Origin: a virus
Virus record (IMG/VR): IMGVR_UViG_3300023184_004051
Coordinates: 44,671-108,670 of that record
Length of the DNA stretch: 64,000 nucleotides
Strand: one strand, 5' to 3'
Below are positions 8,857 through 16,623 of the stretch, piece after piece. The notes below the pieces were generated by a model that saw only the letters and a program-made list of their open reading frames with translations, was not told where the DNA came from and did no database searches. Within the stretch, counting starts at the first letter, position 1; every line of letters starts with the position of its first letter. A program made the translations under genes and the position numbers.

Positions 8857-9275
8857 TGCCCATTGAGCCGGAACTCTACGAACTGTTTGGGCAGACCGTC
8901 TACTGCGAGAACCCTCTGCCTATCACCACTTACACAGCGCCCGGTGCAACCAACCCGTCGCCTGTTTTGGATGCGTATGGTCGCCACGTTCTTGCTGATG
9001 GAACAACGCCATCAACCTCAGCCGCCGCTTGGACTTCAGCAATCGCCTACAGATGCCGTTTGGAATACTCCGAGCAAGTCATCACTGATGCTGAAGGCAG
9101 AAACCGTGTGAGTAAGGGTCGTGCCTACCTGATGGGCGTTTTCCCTGAAATCACCACAGAAAGTCGGGTCACGGTTGATGAAGTCCAGCCGGCCCTGCAA
9201 CATCCTGTCCTCATAAATGTCACCACTGACAACGACCAATACGGGCCGCAAAACACGACCCTCCACTTTGAGTAG
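8856..9275 (+). CDS. head closure (stopper) protein
   Basis: 139 residues, TAATG overlap with the adaptor gene. A beta-rich sequence with YRCRLEYSEQVITDAEGRNRVSKG and RVTVDEVQPALQHPVLINV matches small head-completion/stopper proteins. The assignment rests mostly on gene order between adaptor and gp10-like genes. Confidence 0.6.
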   Translation: MPIEPELYELFGQTVYCENPLPITTYTAPGATNPSPVLDAYGRHVLADGTTPSTSAAAWTSAIAYRCRLEYSEQVITDAEGRNRVSKGRAYLMGVFPEITTESRVTVDEVQPALQHPVLINVTTDNDQYGPQNTTLHFE

Positions 9276-9287
9276 GAGAGTAGTGAA

Positions 9288-9674
9288 ATGGATATCACGG
9301 TTCAGGTAGACACGAGCAACCTCGTGCTTCACCAAAAGTCACAACAAATCAACGAGATGATTGCTCGCAGCGTAAGCGATGTCATCGAGAAGGTCTTTGC
9401 TGAAAGCCAAATCCTTGTTCCCGTCAACACGGGTGCATTGAAAGCCTCCGGTCAAGTGGTGAAAGAGTCGCCTGAGGAAAATGGGGCGCTCAGTTCCTCC
9501 TACATCACTTATGGTGATGCAACCGTTGATTACGCTGTGTCAGTTCACGAGGACTTGTCTATGCCTCACGCTGCCCCAACGCAAGCCAAGTACCTAGAAA
9601 CCCCGTTAGTGAAAAATGTGCCGCTTTTGGAAAGTCTCATCCGAGCGCGGCTGAAAGTGATTTTGTATTCGTGA
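9288..9674 (+). CDS. HK97 gp10-like tail completion protein
   Basis: 128 residues. It contains VPVNTGALKASGQV and YAVSVHEDL, the PV-TGALR-S and Y---VHE blocks of the HK97-gp10_like family, which joins tail to head. The ATG follows GGAGAG. The last bases overlap the next gene's GTG. Confidence 0.85.
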   Translation: MDITVQVDTSNLVLHQKSQQINEMIARSVSDVIEKVFAESQILVPVNTGALKASGQVVKESPEENGALSSSYITYGDATVDYAVSVHEDLSMPHAAPTQAKYLETPLVKNVPLLESLIRARLKVILYS

Positions 9675-10102
9675 CTACCCTCCTAGATGCACTTGGAACC
9701 TATCTGCCGACCAGAACTGCCACGCTGCCCGCCGTTCAGCAGTTGCACTTGGGGTCAAACCTATTCTTGGCTCGCATCCCAGCCGAAGCGCCTGATGCTT
9801 GTGTCGTCGTTCAGCAGTATGAGGGTCAGAACCCGACCTTCACAATGGGGCCTGTCGTCAGCGAGTTGGAACATCCCCGTATCCAAATCACCGTAAGGGG
9901 GATGAGAGAGGACTATCCGGGCGCATACGACCTCTCCATTGCCATCCGCAACATCTTGGGTGCAATCACCTCTACGACCTCGCTAAGCGGCATCAGCGTC
10001 ATCCGTATCGAGCCTTTGGGACTTCCAAACCCCATCGGCTACGACCAAGTGGAGCGACCCCGTTTCACTACCAACTTCCAAGCGCATTACAAATCATCGT
10101 GA
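9671..10102 (+). CDS. tail terminator / minor capsid protein
   Basis: 143 residues, GTG start overlapping the stop of the gp10-like gene. VVVQQYEGQNPTFTMGP and RIQITVRGMREDYPGAYDLSIAIRNIL resemble tail terminator proteins (minor-capsid-protein/DUF3168-like fold) that cap the tail tube. Position immediately before the tail-tube region supports this. Confidence 0.7.
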   Translation: MTTLLDALGTYLPTRTATLPAVQQLHLGSNLFLARIPAEAPDACVVVQQYEGQNPTFTMGPVVSELEHPRIQITVRGMREDYPGAYDLSIAIRNILGAITSTTSLSGISVIRIEPLGLPNPIGYDQVERPRFTTNFQAHYKSS

Positions 10103-10335
10103 ACGAACTTGACCTCGTAATCCAAAGCATCAAAGCGGCCAAACAAGCCTGCCTTGCATCAGTTCACGCATTGGAGGCAGTCGAGCGGCTTCTCGGTGCT
10201 GATGACATTTCCAAAACTCAGCCAGTCGAGGCTGCCGAGGCATCCGGTTGTCAGCACAAAGATGCGGCTAAAGTCACCACATCGGAAGGTGTGTTTCTTG
10301 TCTGCGGATGTGGCGAACAAAAAGAAATCCAATAA
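10099..10335 (+). CDS. small Cys/His protein
   Basis: 78 residues, GTG start overlapping the terminator gene. N-terminal helix (LVIQSIKAAKQACLASVHALEAVERLL), then a C-terminal CQHKD ... CGCGE arrangement that could bind a metal. No family recognised. Confidence 0.55.
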   Translation: MNELDLVIQSIKAAKQACLASVHALEAVERLLGADDISKTQPVEAAEASGCQHKDAAKVTTSEGVFLVCGCGEQKEIQ

Positions 10336-10340
10336 ATGAC

Positions 10341-10369
10341 TTGTCGTGAATACTCAACTGTGCTACACT
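10341..10369 (+). promoter_or_regulatory. promoter TTGTCG-N17-TACACT
   Basis: Consensus-like -35 and -10 hexamers with exact 17-nt spacing upstream of the gene at 10395. One of the promoters that precede an ACCGACTAAGGA leader. Confidence 0.75.
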
Positions 10370-10375
10370 TCCAAA

Positions 10376-10387
10376 ACCGACTAAGGA
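10376..10387 (+). promoter_or_regulatory. ACCGACTAAGGA leader element with Shine-Dalgarno
   Basis: Twelve bases ending in the Shine-Dalgarno AAGGA, 7 nt before ATG 10395. The same 12 bases occur before the genes starting at 61901 (minus) and 62202, and are complementary to the loop of the predicted small RNA at 55898-56018. Confidence 0.6.
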
Positions 10388-10394
10388 GTAGCCT

Positions 10395-10679
10395 ATGACC
10401 CGCAGAACACCAGTAGCCGAGGTCGTTCCGAACTACACCCCCACTTGGGTGACAGTATTGGAATGGAACGGCTTGACACCGGGCGACCCCGTGAAAATCA
10501 CGGGCGAGCGAGGGGACTTCACCTTCGCCTCTGTCCACGAACGAGATGGCGAGGTCATCTCTGTCAATGTTCACGGCGGGATGAACGGTCACCAAATGTG
10601 TAGGTCGTTTTATCCCCAAAAGGTCAGCAAAAAGGTCGCCAAACGGTCACGCCTTCGCTCGGCTCCGGCTGGCGACTGA
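10395..10679 (+). CDS. small basic protein with own promoter
   Basis: 94 residues. SH3/OB-like beta text (TWVTVLEWNGLTPGDPVKITGERGDFTFASVHE) followed by a basic tail (KVSKKVAKRSRLRS). The dedicated sigma70-type promoter and ACCGACTAAGGA leader set it apart from the surrounding structural operon and suggest expression at a different time, perhaps early. The name of the function is not known. Confidence 0.65.
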   Translation: MTRRTPVAEVVPNYTPTWVTVLEWNGLTPGDPVKITGERGDFTFASVHERDGEVISVNVHGGMNGHQMCRSFYPQKVSKKVAKRSRLRSAPAGD

Positions 10680-10730
10680 CTGAGATGGGCTAACCCCCAT
10701 CTACCCACAGGTGATTTTCCAATCGGGTGC

Positions 10731-10736
10731 TACGAT
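10731..10736 (+). promoter_or_regulatory. -10 box TACGAT before the tail genes
   Basis: GCTACGAT about 28 nt before ATG 10765, matching the TACGAT boxes at 1071, 1413, 12655 and 57211. No clear -35. Confidence 0.45.
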
Positions 10737-10764
10737 TTTAGTAGGCATCATACGGGAAGGCACT

Positions 10765-10977
10765 ATGGCTAAGGCTAAATCACAGGCGTATCAAGTCACC
10801 GATAAGTCACCTTTGTCCTACAACGGCAAGGATGTGTCTTGTGGTGAAGTGGTCACTGACATTCCCGGCGAAAGCATCTCTTGGCTTCTTGCTGATGGTT
10901 TCATCGTTCCCGTCGAGTCAGTCGAGGAAGCCACTCCCGCAGTTTTGGATGAGGCTCCTGCGGATGGTGAAAACTAA
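10765..10977 (+). CDS. small protein upstream of tail tube
   Basis: 70 residues. ATG at 10765 follows GGGAAGG. A small beta-like domain (YQVTDKSPLSYNGKDVSCGE) with an acidic tail (ESVEEATPAVLDEAPADGEN). Stop overlaps the start of the tail-tube gene (TAATG). Same plan as the protein at 1084. Unknown function; possible virion accessory. Confidence 0.6.
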   Translation: MAKAKSQAYQVTDKSPLSYNGKDVSCGEVVTDIPGESISWLLADGFIVPVESVEEATPAVLDEAPADGEN

Positions 10978-11933
10978 TGCCCACCTTCCTTCACGGCAAG
11001 AATACGCGCGTGGTGCTTGTCAACCCGAACTTCACCTCGCAGACCTTCACGGCTACCGTCACGAGCGGTACTGCAGTTATCACCATCGTGAGCGCCAACT
11101 TGTCTTTGGTGCCCGGTATGGGTATCACCGCAGCCTCAGGCTTGCCTGCCGGAACCGTCATTCTCTCGGCTTCAGGGCGCTCTCTCACCCTGTCCAACAA
11201 CTTCACCGGAACCGGAACGATTACTTTCACCGCTTCTAGCACGGGTATCGCCTACGACATCTCGCAGTTTTTCAATGATGTTTCGGTTTCCTTCGCGAGC
11301 GAAGCCGCTGAAATCACGACTTTCCAAACGGCAGGCTTCAAGTCTTACATCGCTGGCTTGCGTGAAGGCAACATTTCACTAAACGGGTTCTACGACGGAA
11401 CCATCACGGGTGTTGACGCAATCCTGTACACAGCCATTGCTAATACGGGCGACGAAGGCTGCATCGTGTTTACCGATGGCAATAACTCCGCTACTTCTGC
11501 CTCTCGGTGCTACATCACCAGAGGTATTGAGACAAAGTATGACCTCAAATCGCCTGTTTCTGGCGTTGTTGCGGTTGATACTGAAATCCAAGCAGACGGC
11601 GGTGTGTGGCGTGGCATCGGTCAAAACTTCACCCAAAGCGGTGCGGCAACGACTTATGCACCGTCAACAAATGGCTACGACGGCGGTAGCGCAACAACGA
11701 ATGGCGGGTTGCTGATTGTGGGCGTGACGGCATTGACCGGCACAAGCCCAACTGTGGCCTTGACTTTTCAGCACTCCCCAGACCAATCCACTTGGACTGA
11801 CCTCGCAACAAGCAACACGGGTGGCGCTGTCACCATCGTCGGGGGAAGCATTTATCGCTACACAAGGCTCAGAGTTGTTTTGGGTGGCACAAGTCCTTCA
11901 GCAAACATCTACTACGGGTTCGCCCGCTTCTAA
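10977..11933 (+). CDS. major tail tube protein, paralog 1 with inserted beta module
   Basis: 318 residues. Core shared with the next gene: start HGKN, IND/FNDVS-like block (ISQFFNDVSVSFASEAAEIT), TTFQTAGFKSYIAGLREG, and YDLKSPVSGVV near residue 200. Residues ~22-90 are an inserted small beta module (VPGMGITAASGLPAGTVILS) of the type spread through the tail proteins. A C-terminal extension of ~90 residues (ALTGTSPTVALTFQHSPDQS) looks Ig-like and may project from the tube. Confidence 0.8.
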   Translation: MPTFLHGKNTRVVLVNPNFTSQTFTATVTSGTAVITIVSANLSLVPGMGITAASGLPAGTVILSASGRSLTLSNNFTGTGTITFTASSTGIAYDISQFFNDVSVSFASEAAEITTFQTAGFKSYIAGLREGNISLNGFYDGTITGVDAILYTAIANTGDEGCIVFTDGNNSATSASRCYITRGIETKYDLKSPVSGVVAVDTEIQADGGVWRGIGQNFTQSGAATTYAPSTNGYDGGSATTNGGLLIVGVTALTGTSPTVALTFQHSPDQSTWTDLATSNTGGAVTIVGGSIYRYTRLRVVLGGTSPSANIYYGFARF

Positions 11934-11942
11934 GGAGTAAAA

Positions 11943-12650
11943 ATGGCAACTTTCCAGCACGGTAAGAACGGATTTCTGGCCCTCGGCTACGAAACCGCAA
12001 CGACTATCCCGACCCTGACCGCAGGTATCTCGGCAACGACGGCATTGGGAACCATCGGCGGTTTCACTAACTCGCTGCTTGATGGCAACAAGGCAAACCC
12101 CGTTATCACGGGTGGCTCGACCTACGGCGTGTTCCTCGGTGGTGTTCCAAACTACCTGACCGCTTCGATTGCAGCCTCGGGTGGAACGCTTGCTCAGGCC
12201 GCAACTGTCGCCACCAGCGCACAGGTTCTCTCAATGGTCAACTTTTCACCATACATCAACGACATTTCGTTCCCACAGGCGATTGAAACCAACGAAACCA
12301 CCACGTTCTCGTCGGCGGGTGTCAAGACCTACATCGTCGGTCTGAGGGGTTGGACTATCTCCTTTGGTGGAATGTTGGACTTGACCGTTGGCGCGACGAA
12401 CGCTCCGGGTGGCGTGGACAAGATTATGTCTGACATCATCGCTTTCCAAAATGTTTCCAGCGCAAACCTTGTCTCGTTTGTCTACGGCCCAGCATCGCCC
12501 GGTGCTTTGGGTGGTGGAACCGCCGACCTGAAGTATTACGGTCAGAGCGTCTTGACGAAGTACGACCTCAAATCCTCAGTCTCGGGTGTGGTCACTTTTG
12601 ATGGTGAACTTCAGGTCACTGGTGCTGTTTACCGCACGACGACTCTCTAG
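11943..12650 (+). CDS. major tail tube protein, paralog 2
   Basis: 235 residues, ATG after AAGGAG. It shares FQHGKNGFLALGY at the N-terminus, FSPYINDISFPQA, TTFSSAGVKTYIVGLRGW and KYDLKSSVSGVVTFDGELQ with the preceding gene. The conserved positions fit a tail-tube subunit. Lacks the inserted beta module and Ig-like C-terminus of its paralog, so this may be the main tube subunit and the other a decorated minor form. A -10 box for the next genes follows. Confidence 0.8.
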   Translation: MATFQHGKNGFLALGYETATTIPTLTAGISATTALGTIGGFTNSLLDGNKANPVITGGSTYGVFLGGVPNYLTASIAASGGTLAQAATVATSAQVLSMVNFSPYINDISFPQAIETNETTTFSSAGVKTYIVGLRGWTISFGGMLDLTVGATNAPGGVDKIMSDIIAFQNVSSANLVSFVYGPASPGALGGGTADLKYYGQSVLTKYDLKSSVSGVVTFDGELQVTGAVYRTTTL

Positions 12651-12654
12651 TTGA

Positions 12655-12660
12655 TACGAT
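12655..12660 (+). promoter_or_regulatory. -10 box TACGAT before tail-assembly genes
   Basis: TGATACGAT as at 1069 and 1411, but 27 nt before the GTG at 12688, leaving room for a leader with AAGGAG. Would separate tail-assembly expression from the tube genes. Confidence 0.5.
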
Positions 12661-12687
12661 AAGTAGAAACTAGCCCAAGGAGTATTG

Positions 12688-13074
12688 GTGTCAAACCTTT
12701 CAGCAAAGATTTTCGCAGCATCCGACATTGAGAGTGAGTTGGTGGATGTCCCGCAATGGGATGTCACGCTGTTAGTGAAATCCATCACGGCGAAAGACCG
12801 TGCAGTAATGATTTCGGGTTCTGTCGAGAACAATGGTGAGTTTCGGTTGGAGGAAATCCTCCCCGACCTCGTTATTGCCGCTTGTTATGACCCCGAGACT
12901 GGCGAGAAGGTTTTTCAGCCCGGTGACCGTGATGCGCTTATGGCAAAATCAGCCGCACCCATTGAACAGTTGGCGCAAGTCGCTATGCGTTTGTCGGGTA
13001 TGGAGGAAACTTCGGTGGATAACGCGGGAAAAGATTTTACGCCAACCCCGAGCGACGCTTCCTCTTTGAGTTAG
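12688..13074 (+). CDS. tail assembly chaperone, short form (gpG-like)
   Basis: 128 residues from GTG 12688, five bases after AAGGAG (a TTG three bases earlier is too close). Located between tube and tape measure, the invariant position of the lambda G/T chaperones that wrap the tape measure during tail building. Text such as SAKIFAASDIESELVDVPQWDVTLLVKSIT and YDPETGEKVF is typical of siphovirus G proteins. It ends in SLS* 42 nt after a slippery heptamer; a -1 shift gives the longer form. Confidence 0.85.
   Translation: MSNLSAKIFAASDIESELVDVPQWDVTLLVKSITAKDRAVMISGSVENNGEFRLEEILPDLVIAACYDPETGEKVFQPGDRDALMAKSAAPIEQLAQVAMRLSGMEETSVDNAGKDFTPTPSDASSLS
13026..13032 (+). promoter_or_regulatory. -1 ribosomal frameshift site GGGAAAA
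   Basis: Canonical XXXYYYZ heptamer read as G-GGA-AAA in the frame of the chaperone. Slippage by one base joins ...NAGK to RFYANPERRFLFELAEK and keeps the frame open to 13220. This is the established mechanism for G/GT tail chaperones. Confidence 0.85.
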
Positions 13075-13220
13075 CCGAGAAGTTAGGGAGAACGGTTGGC
13101 GAACTCCTAGAAGGTTCTCCCGCACATAGGCCGATGTCCGCTAGTGAAATGGTGGAGTGGCAGGCAGTTTGGAAAATCCGAGCGTATGAGCAAGAGGAAG
13201 CAATGAAGGAGAATGGCTAA
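13032..13220 (+). CDS. tail assembly chaperone, frameshift extension (T part of gpGT)
   Basis: About 62 residues read in the -1 frame after the slippery site; no start codon of its own. Sequence FLFELAEKLGRTVGELLEG followed by MSASEMVEWQAVWKIRAYEQ matches the C-terminal T domain of chaperones, whose S--E---W-A---I pattern is widely conserved. The product is a GT fusion starting at 12688. It ends just before the tape measure gene. Confidence 0.85.
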   Translation, partial: RFYANPERRFLFELAEKLGRTVGELLEGSPAHRPMSASEMVEWQAVWKIRAYEQEEAMKENG

Positions 13221-13244
13221 CTGCTAAGAGGAAGGTGGTGAAAA

Positions 13245-16200
13245 ATGGAAGAAAGTATGCGTATCCGAATACTCGGAGATGCGTCTAGCGCCCAAACCGC
13301 TTTTCAGCAAGCAGAGAAGGCCGCTCAACTTGCGGCTGACAAAATCAGTCACTCTTTCAATCACCTCGGAAGCCTGTTCAAGCGAACCATTGGCTTCGCT
13401 GGCATCGCCGTTGGTCTTGATACCGCGCTGGAAAGTGCATCGCACCTCATCAACGCTCAGAAGGCACAGGCTCAACTCCTGTCCAACCAAGCGAAACAGC
13501 AGGGCAGTATCATCAAGTTGCAGGACTTTGAGTTGGAAGGCAATGCAAAGGCTTACGCTTGGAAGTCCAAAACGCTTGACCAGATGGCGACGCAGTTATC
13601 ACTAAACAACGCCATTTCCAAATCAGACATCGTTCAGGCGCAGAACCGGCAACTCACGAACACGGACTTGCTGAAGTTCTACTCCAAGGGCAACGCTGCG
13701 CTTTCACAACAGAACCAGACTTACAAAGACATCGTGAACGAAGCCCGCCTCCACGGGGTAGCAATGTCAGGTTCTCAGGCAGCAATGGCGACGACGCTGA
13801 CCACCGCAGCCAACCTTGCTGAAGTCACGGGTCAAGGCATCAACGGCTCAATGATGATGTTGACTCGTTTGATGGCTGACCCTGCCAAGCGAATGTCGGC
13901 AATGTCCCGTATGGGTATCCAAATCGCCAAGTCTGACCAAGAGCGCATCAAGGCGCTGGAAAAAACCAAGGGTCTGATGGCGGCTCAGGGTGAGTTGCTG
14001 AATGTTTTGGATAAGACCTATCACGGGATTGCCGCAACAGCAGCCTCGCCGGTAGAAATCCTGAAAAACGCCTTGGCAAACGTTTGGACTGCATTGGGCG
14101 AAGGTCTTATGCCTGTGCTGGAAAGTTTGTCTGCCGTTGTTATTGAGGTGGTGACACCACTTCTCCCTGTCCTTCAGAGTATGGGCAGCCTCATTGAGGA
14201 AGTAGCAAAACGACTCGGTACATCGCTCGGTTCGTTGATTTCCGACCTCATCCCCTTCATCGACCTCTTAGTGAAAGGGATGCTGCCCGCATTTTTTGAC
14301 CTCATCACGCCTCTCGTGCAGATGGCCGACAAAGCGATTACACCACTTGCCCAAGCGTTCTCGCAGTTGGTTGGTGAGGGTGAGAAAATGGGCCCCCTTT
14401 CCCAAGCGTTTTTGGATATGGGCAAGACCATTGGTGAAAACTTGAAGCCTGCGGTGGACTTCATCGCTGATGCCTTCAAGAAAATGTCCAAAGACGGCAC
14501 TCTGGACAAGATGATGAAAAGCCTTTTGGATACCTTCAAGGCTCTTGCTCCCATCCTTCCCGACCTCGCCGTTGCATTGGCGAACTTGGTGATTGCGATT
14601 ACTCCCGCCTTCATCGCTGCACTTCCCATAATGGTTGATGCCTTTGCATTGTTCGTGCAAATCCTGACTGCGATTACACCACTCGTCGTGGATGTGGCAA
14701 ACGGCATTGCCGACTTGGTGAAAAAGATTACGGACAACAAGGGCTTGACCGGCGTTATTGGCACACTCATCGGCCTTTGGTTCACCAAGAGCCTGTTCAT
14801 CACTCCACTCGTCGCCATTACTTCGGGTATTGGAATGATTATCACCAAAATCATTTCGGCTGGCTCGGCTCTGAAGGGCGTTGGCTCAATCGCCAAGGGG
14901 CTTTTCACTAAGGGCTTTGGCGGGGCTTCGGCTGCACGACTCGGTTCATTGGATAGACGAGCCGACATCGCCACGAGCAAGGCAACAGCGGCATTTGGAA
15001 TGTATGGTGGTGAAAGTGGTCGCTACAAGCGAGCAGCCGCCAAGCAAAAAGAGGCAGTTGAGCGCGCTGAAGCGTTCCGTGGGCGGGTCAACACAGTTGC
15101 CGGTGCTGGCGGTGGTGTAAAAGGACTCCTGAAGTCGGTATTCGGTTTTGGACTTGGAACAGGTTTCAAGCCCGCAAGTGAAGTTGACGCAGTAAACCAA
15201 AACACCCAAGCACTCATTGAGTTGACCGCAACCCTCGGTCGAACAGCAGGCGGTCTGTCCGGCGGTTTTGGAAGTGGGGGTAGTGGAAAATCTAAGCCGA
15301 TGACTGACTTGGAAAAGACTTATGCTGAACTTCACGCTAGGCAATATGGCGGAAGTAGCGGAAGGGGAGCCATACCGGGGCTTCAGTCTTTGCAAACCGC
15401 TCTTGCTGAAAATGGCTATGCCGGTAAGAACGGAAAGCCACCGTCAGGTGGAAAGTTTGGCCGCTTCGGTTCGTTTATGAAAAATGAGTTCTCGGCTATG
15501 GGCGAGGATGTCAGGAATGGCGCTGCCCGAACCAGTAGGATTGGCTCAAAGATTGCCGGATTTGGCAGACTTGGAAGGTTCAGCGCCGGTTCTGGCATTG
15601 TCGGTGGTCTTGCCTCGGCTGGTATTGGAATGGCAATGCCTCTCCTTCAGAAGGTGATGCCAAAGAAAGCGGCAAATGTCCTTGGTGGGGTCGCTCAGGG
15701 CGCTTCTATGGGAATGATGTTCGGCCCTTGGGGTGCAGCCATCGGAGCGGCAATCGGCCTAGTGAAATCCTTGTTCCAAAACTGCAAGCCTTTCCACGAC
15801 TTCGTTATCAAGGTCGGCCACAAACTGATGGAGTGGGGCAAGATTATTTGGACAAAAGTTCAGCCTGTCCTGAAGGTGGTTTGGGAAATCATCAAAAAAA
15901 TCGCCACCATCTACATCAAGGCAATGATTTTCGGGTTCAAGATTGTGTGGGGTGTCATCAAGATGGTTTGGAACGTGCTGAAAACCGTCTGGGATGTTCT
16001 GTACGCCATTGGTAAGTGGGTCGTTGGCGTGCTGATGGCTTACTTCAAGGGTTGGTGGACAATCATCAAAGCGGTTTGGGGCATACTGAGTGGCATTTGG
16101 GATGGCCTTGTATCTGGTGGAAAGACCGCTTGGGGCTGGCTGAAGGGTATGTTTGGGTGGATAAAAGACGCAGGGGGAAACGTGTGGGATGCGCTTTACA

Positions 16201-16595
16201 ACGGTTTTGTTTGGGCGGTAAACAAGATTATTGGTCTTTACAACGGAACCCTTGGCAATCTGTTGAGTTGGATTGGCGTGGATGCCAAAATCGGCACACT
16301 GACGTATGTTGACCACCACAGCAAGCCCAAGAAGCACCACTCCGGCGGTATCGTTCAGGGGCCACGAGGCAAGGAAGTTCCGGCCATCTTGCAGGCGGGT
16401 GAGGCTGTCACTTCGCTAGCCCAAATGAACGCAGGTCGCAACAGGGGAGCGGGCAACACCCTCAATGTCCAACCAAACGCTGTCACCATCGTGGTCAACG
16501 GCAATGCCGACGCTGCGACTACTGCTGAAATCAAGAAGCACGTTGATGCTCAGTTCAAGGAACTGCACCGCACCCTGAGGGGTATGGGTCGGTAA
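13245..16595 (+). CDS. tape measure protein
   Basis: 1116 residues, ATG after GGAAGG. Sets tail length and is ejected with the DNA. Coiled-coil N-terminal part (AQTAFQQAEKAAQLAADKIS), long Leu/Ile/Val-rich helical centre with several hydrophobic segments (~residues 280-560), a Gly-rich region, and a Trp/Lys-rich amphipathic stretch (~residues 860-1010: VWEIIKKIATIYIKAMIFGF). The C-terminus HSGGIVQGPRGKEVPAILQAGE is the common GGxV/PAxLxxGE ending of tape measures. No lytic motif identified. Confidence 0.9.
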   Translation: MEESMRIRILGDASSAQTAFQQAEKAAQLAADKISHSFNHLGSLFKRTIGFAGIAVGLDTALESASHLINAQKAQAQLLSNQAKQQGSIIKLQDFELEGNAKAYAWKSKTLDQMATQLSLNNAISKSDIVQAQNRQLTNTDLLKFYSKGNAALSQQNQTYKDIVNEARLHGVAMSGSQAAMATTLTTAANLAEVTGQGINGSMMMLTRLMADPAKRMSAMSRMGIQIAKSDQERIKALEKTKGLMAAQGELLNVLDKTYHGIAATAASPVEILKNALANVWTALGEGLMPVLESLSAVVIEVVTPLLPVLQSMGSLIEEVAKRLGTSLGSLISDLIPFIDLLVKGMLPAFFDLITPLVQMADKAITPLAQAFSQLVGEGEKMGPLSQAFLDMGKTIGENLKPAVDFIADAFKKMSKDGTLDKMMKSLLDTFKALAPILPDLAVALANLVIAITPAFIAALPIMVDAFALFVQILTAITPLVVDVANGIADLVKKITDNKGLTGVIGTLIGLWFTKSLFITPLVAITSGIGMIITKIISAGSALKGVGSIAKGLFTKGFGGASAARLGSLDRRADIATSKATAAFGMYGGESGRYKRAAAKQKEAVERAEAFRGRVNTVAGAGGGVKGLLKSVFGFGLGTGFKPASEVDAVNQNTQALIELTATLGRTAGGLSGGFGSGGSGKSKPMTDLEKTYAELHARQYGGSSGRGAIPGLQSLQTALAENGYAGKNGKPPSGGKFGRFGSFMKNEFSAMGEDVRNGAARTSRIGSKIAGFGRLGRFSAGSGIVGGLASAGIGMAMPLLQKVMPKKAANVLGGVAQGASMGMMFGPWGAAIGAAIGLVKSLFQNCKPFHDFVIKVGHKLMEWGKIIWTKVQPVLKVVWEIIKKIATIYIKAMIFGFKIVWGVIKMVWNVLKTVWDVLYAIGKWVVGVLMAYFKGWWTIIKAVWGILSGIWDGLVSGGKTAWGWLKGMFGWIKDAGGNVWDALYNGFVWAVNKIIGLYNGTLGNLLSWIGVDAKIGTLTYVDHHSKPKKHHSGGIVQGPRGKEVPAILQAGEAVTSLAQMNAGRNRGAGNTLNVQPNAVTIVVNGNADAATTAEIKKHVDAQFKELHRTLRGMGR

Positions 16596-16612
16596 ATCCC
16601 GACTTCGTGGGG

Positions 16613-16618
16613 TAGAGT
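16613..16618 (+). promoter_or_regulatory. possible -10 box TAGAGT before distal tail genes
   Basis: TAGAGT five bases before the TTG at 16624, resembling the leaderless arrangement at 43887. Shorter spacing than the others, so less certain. Confidence 0.35.
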
Positions 16619-16623
16619 GGTGA

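Noticed and set aside
14174-14980. 268-codon minus-strand ORF inside the tape measure gene
   Set aside because: Shadow of the + strand coding frame; no ribosome site or promoter, and the sense gene is certain.
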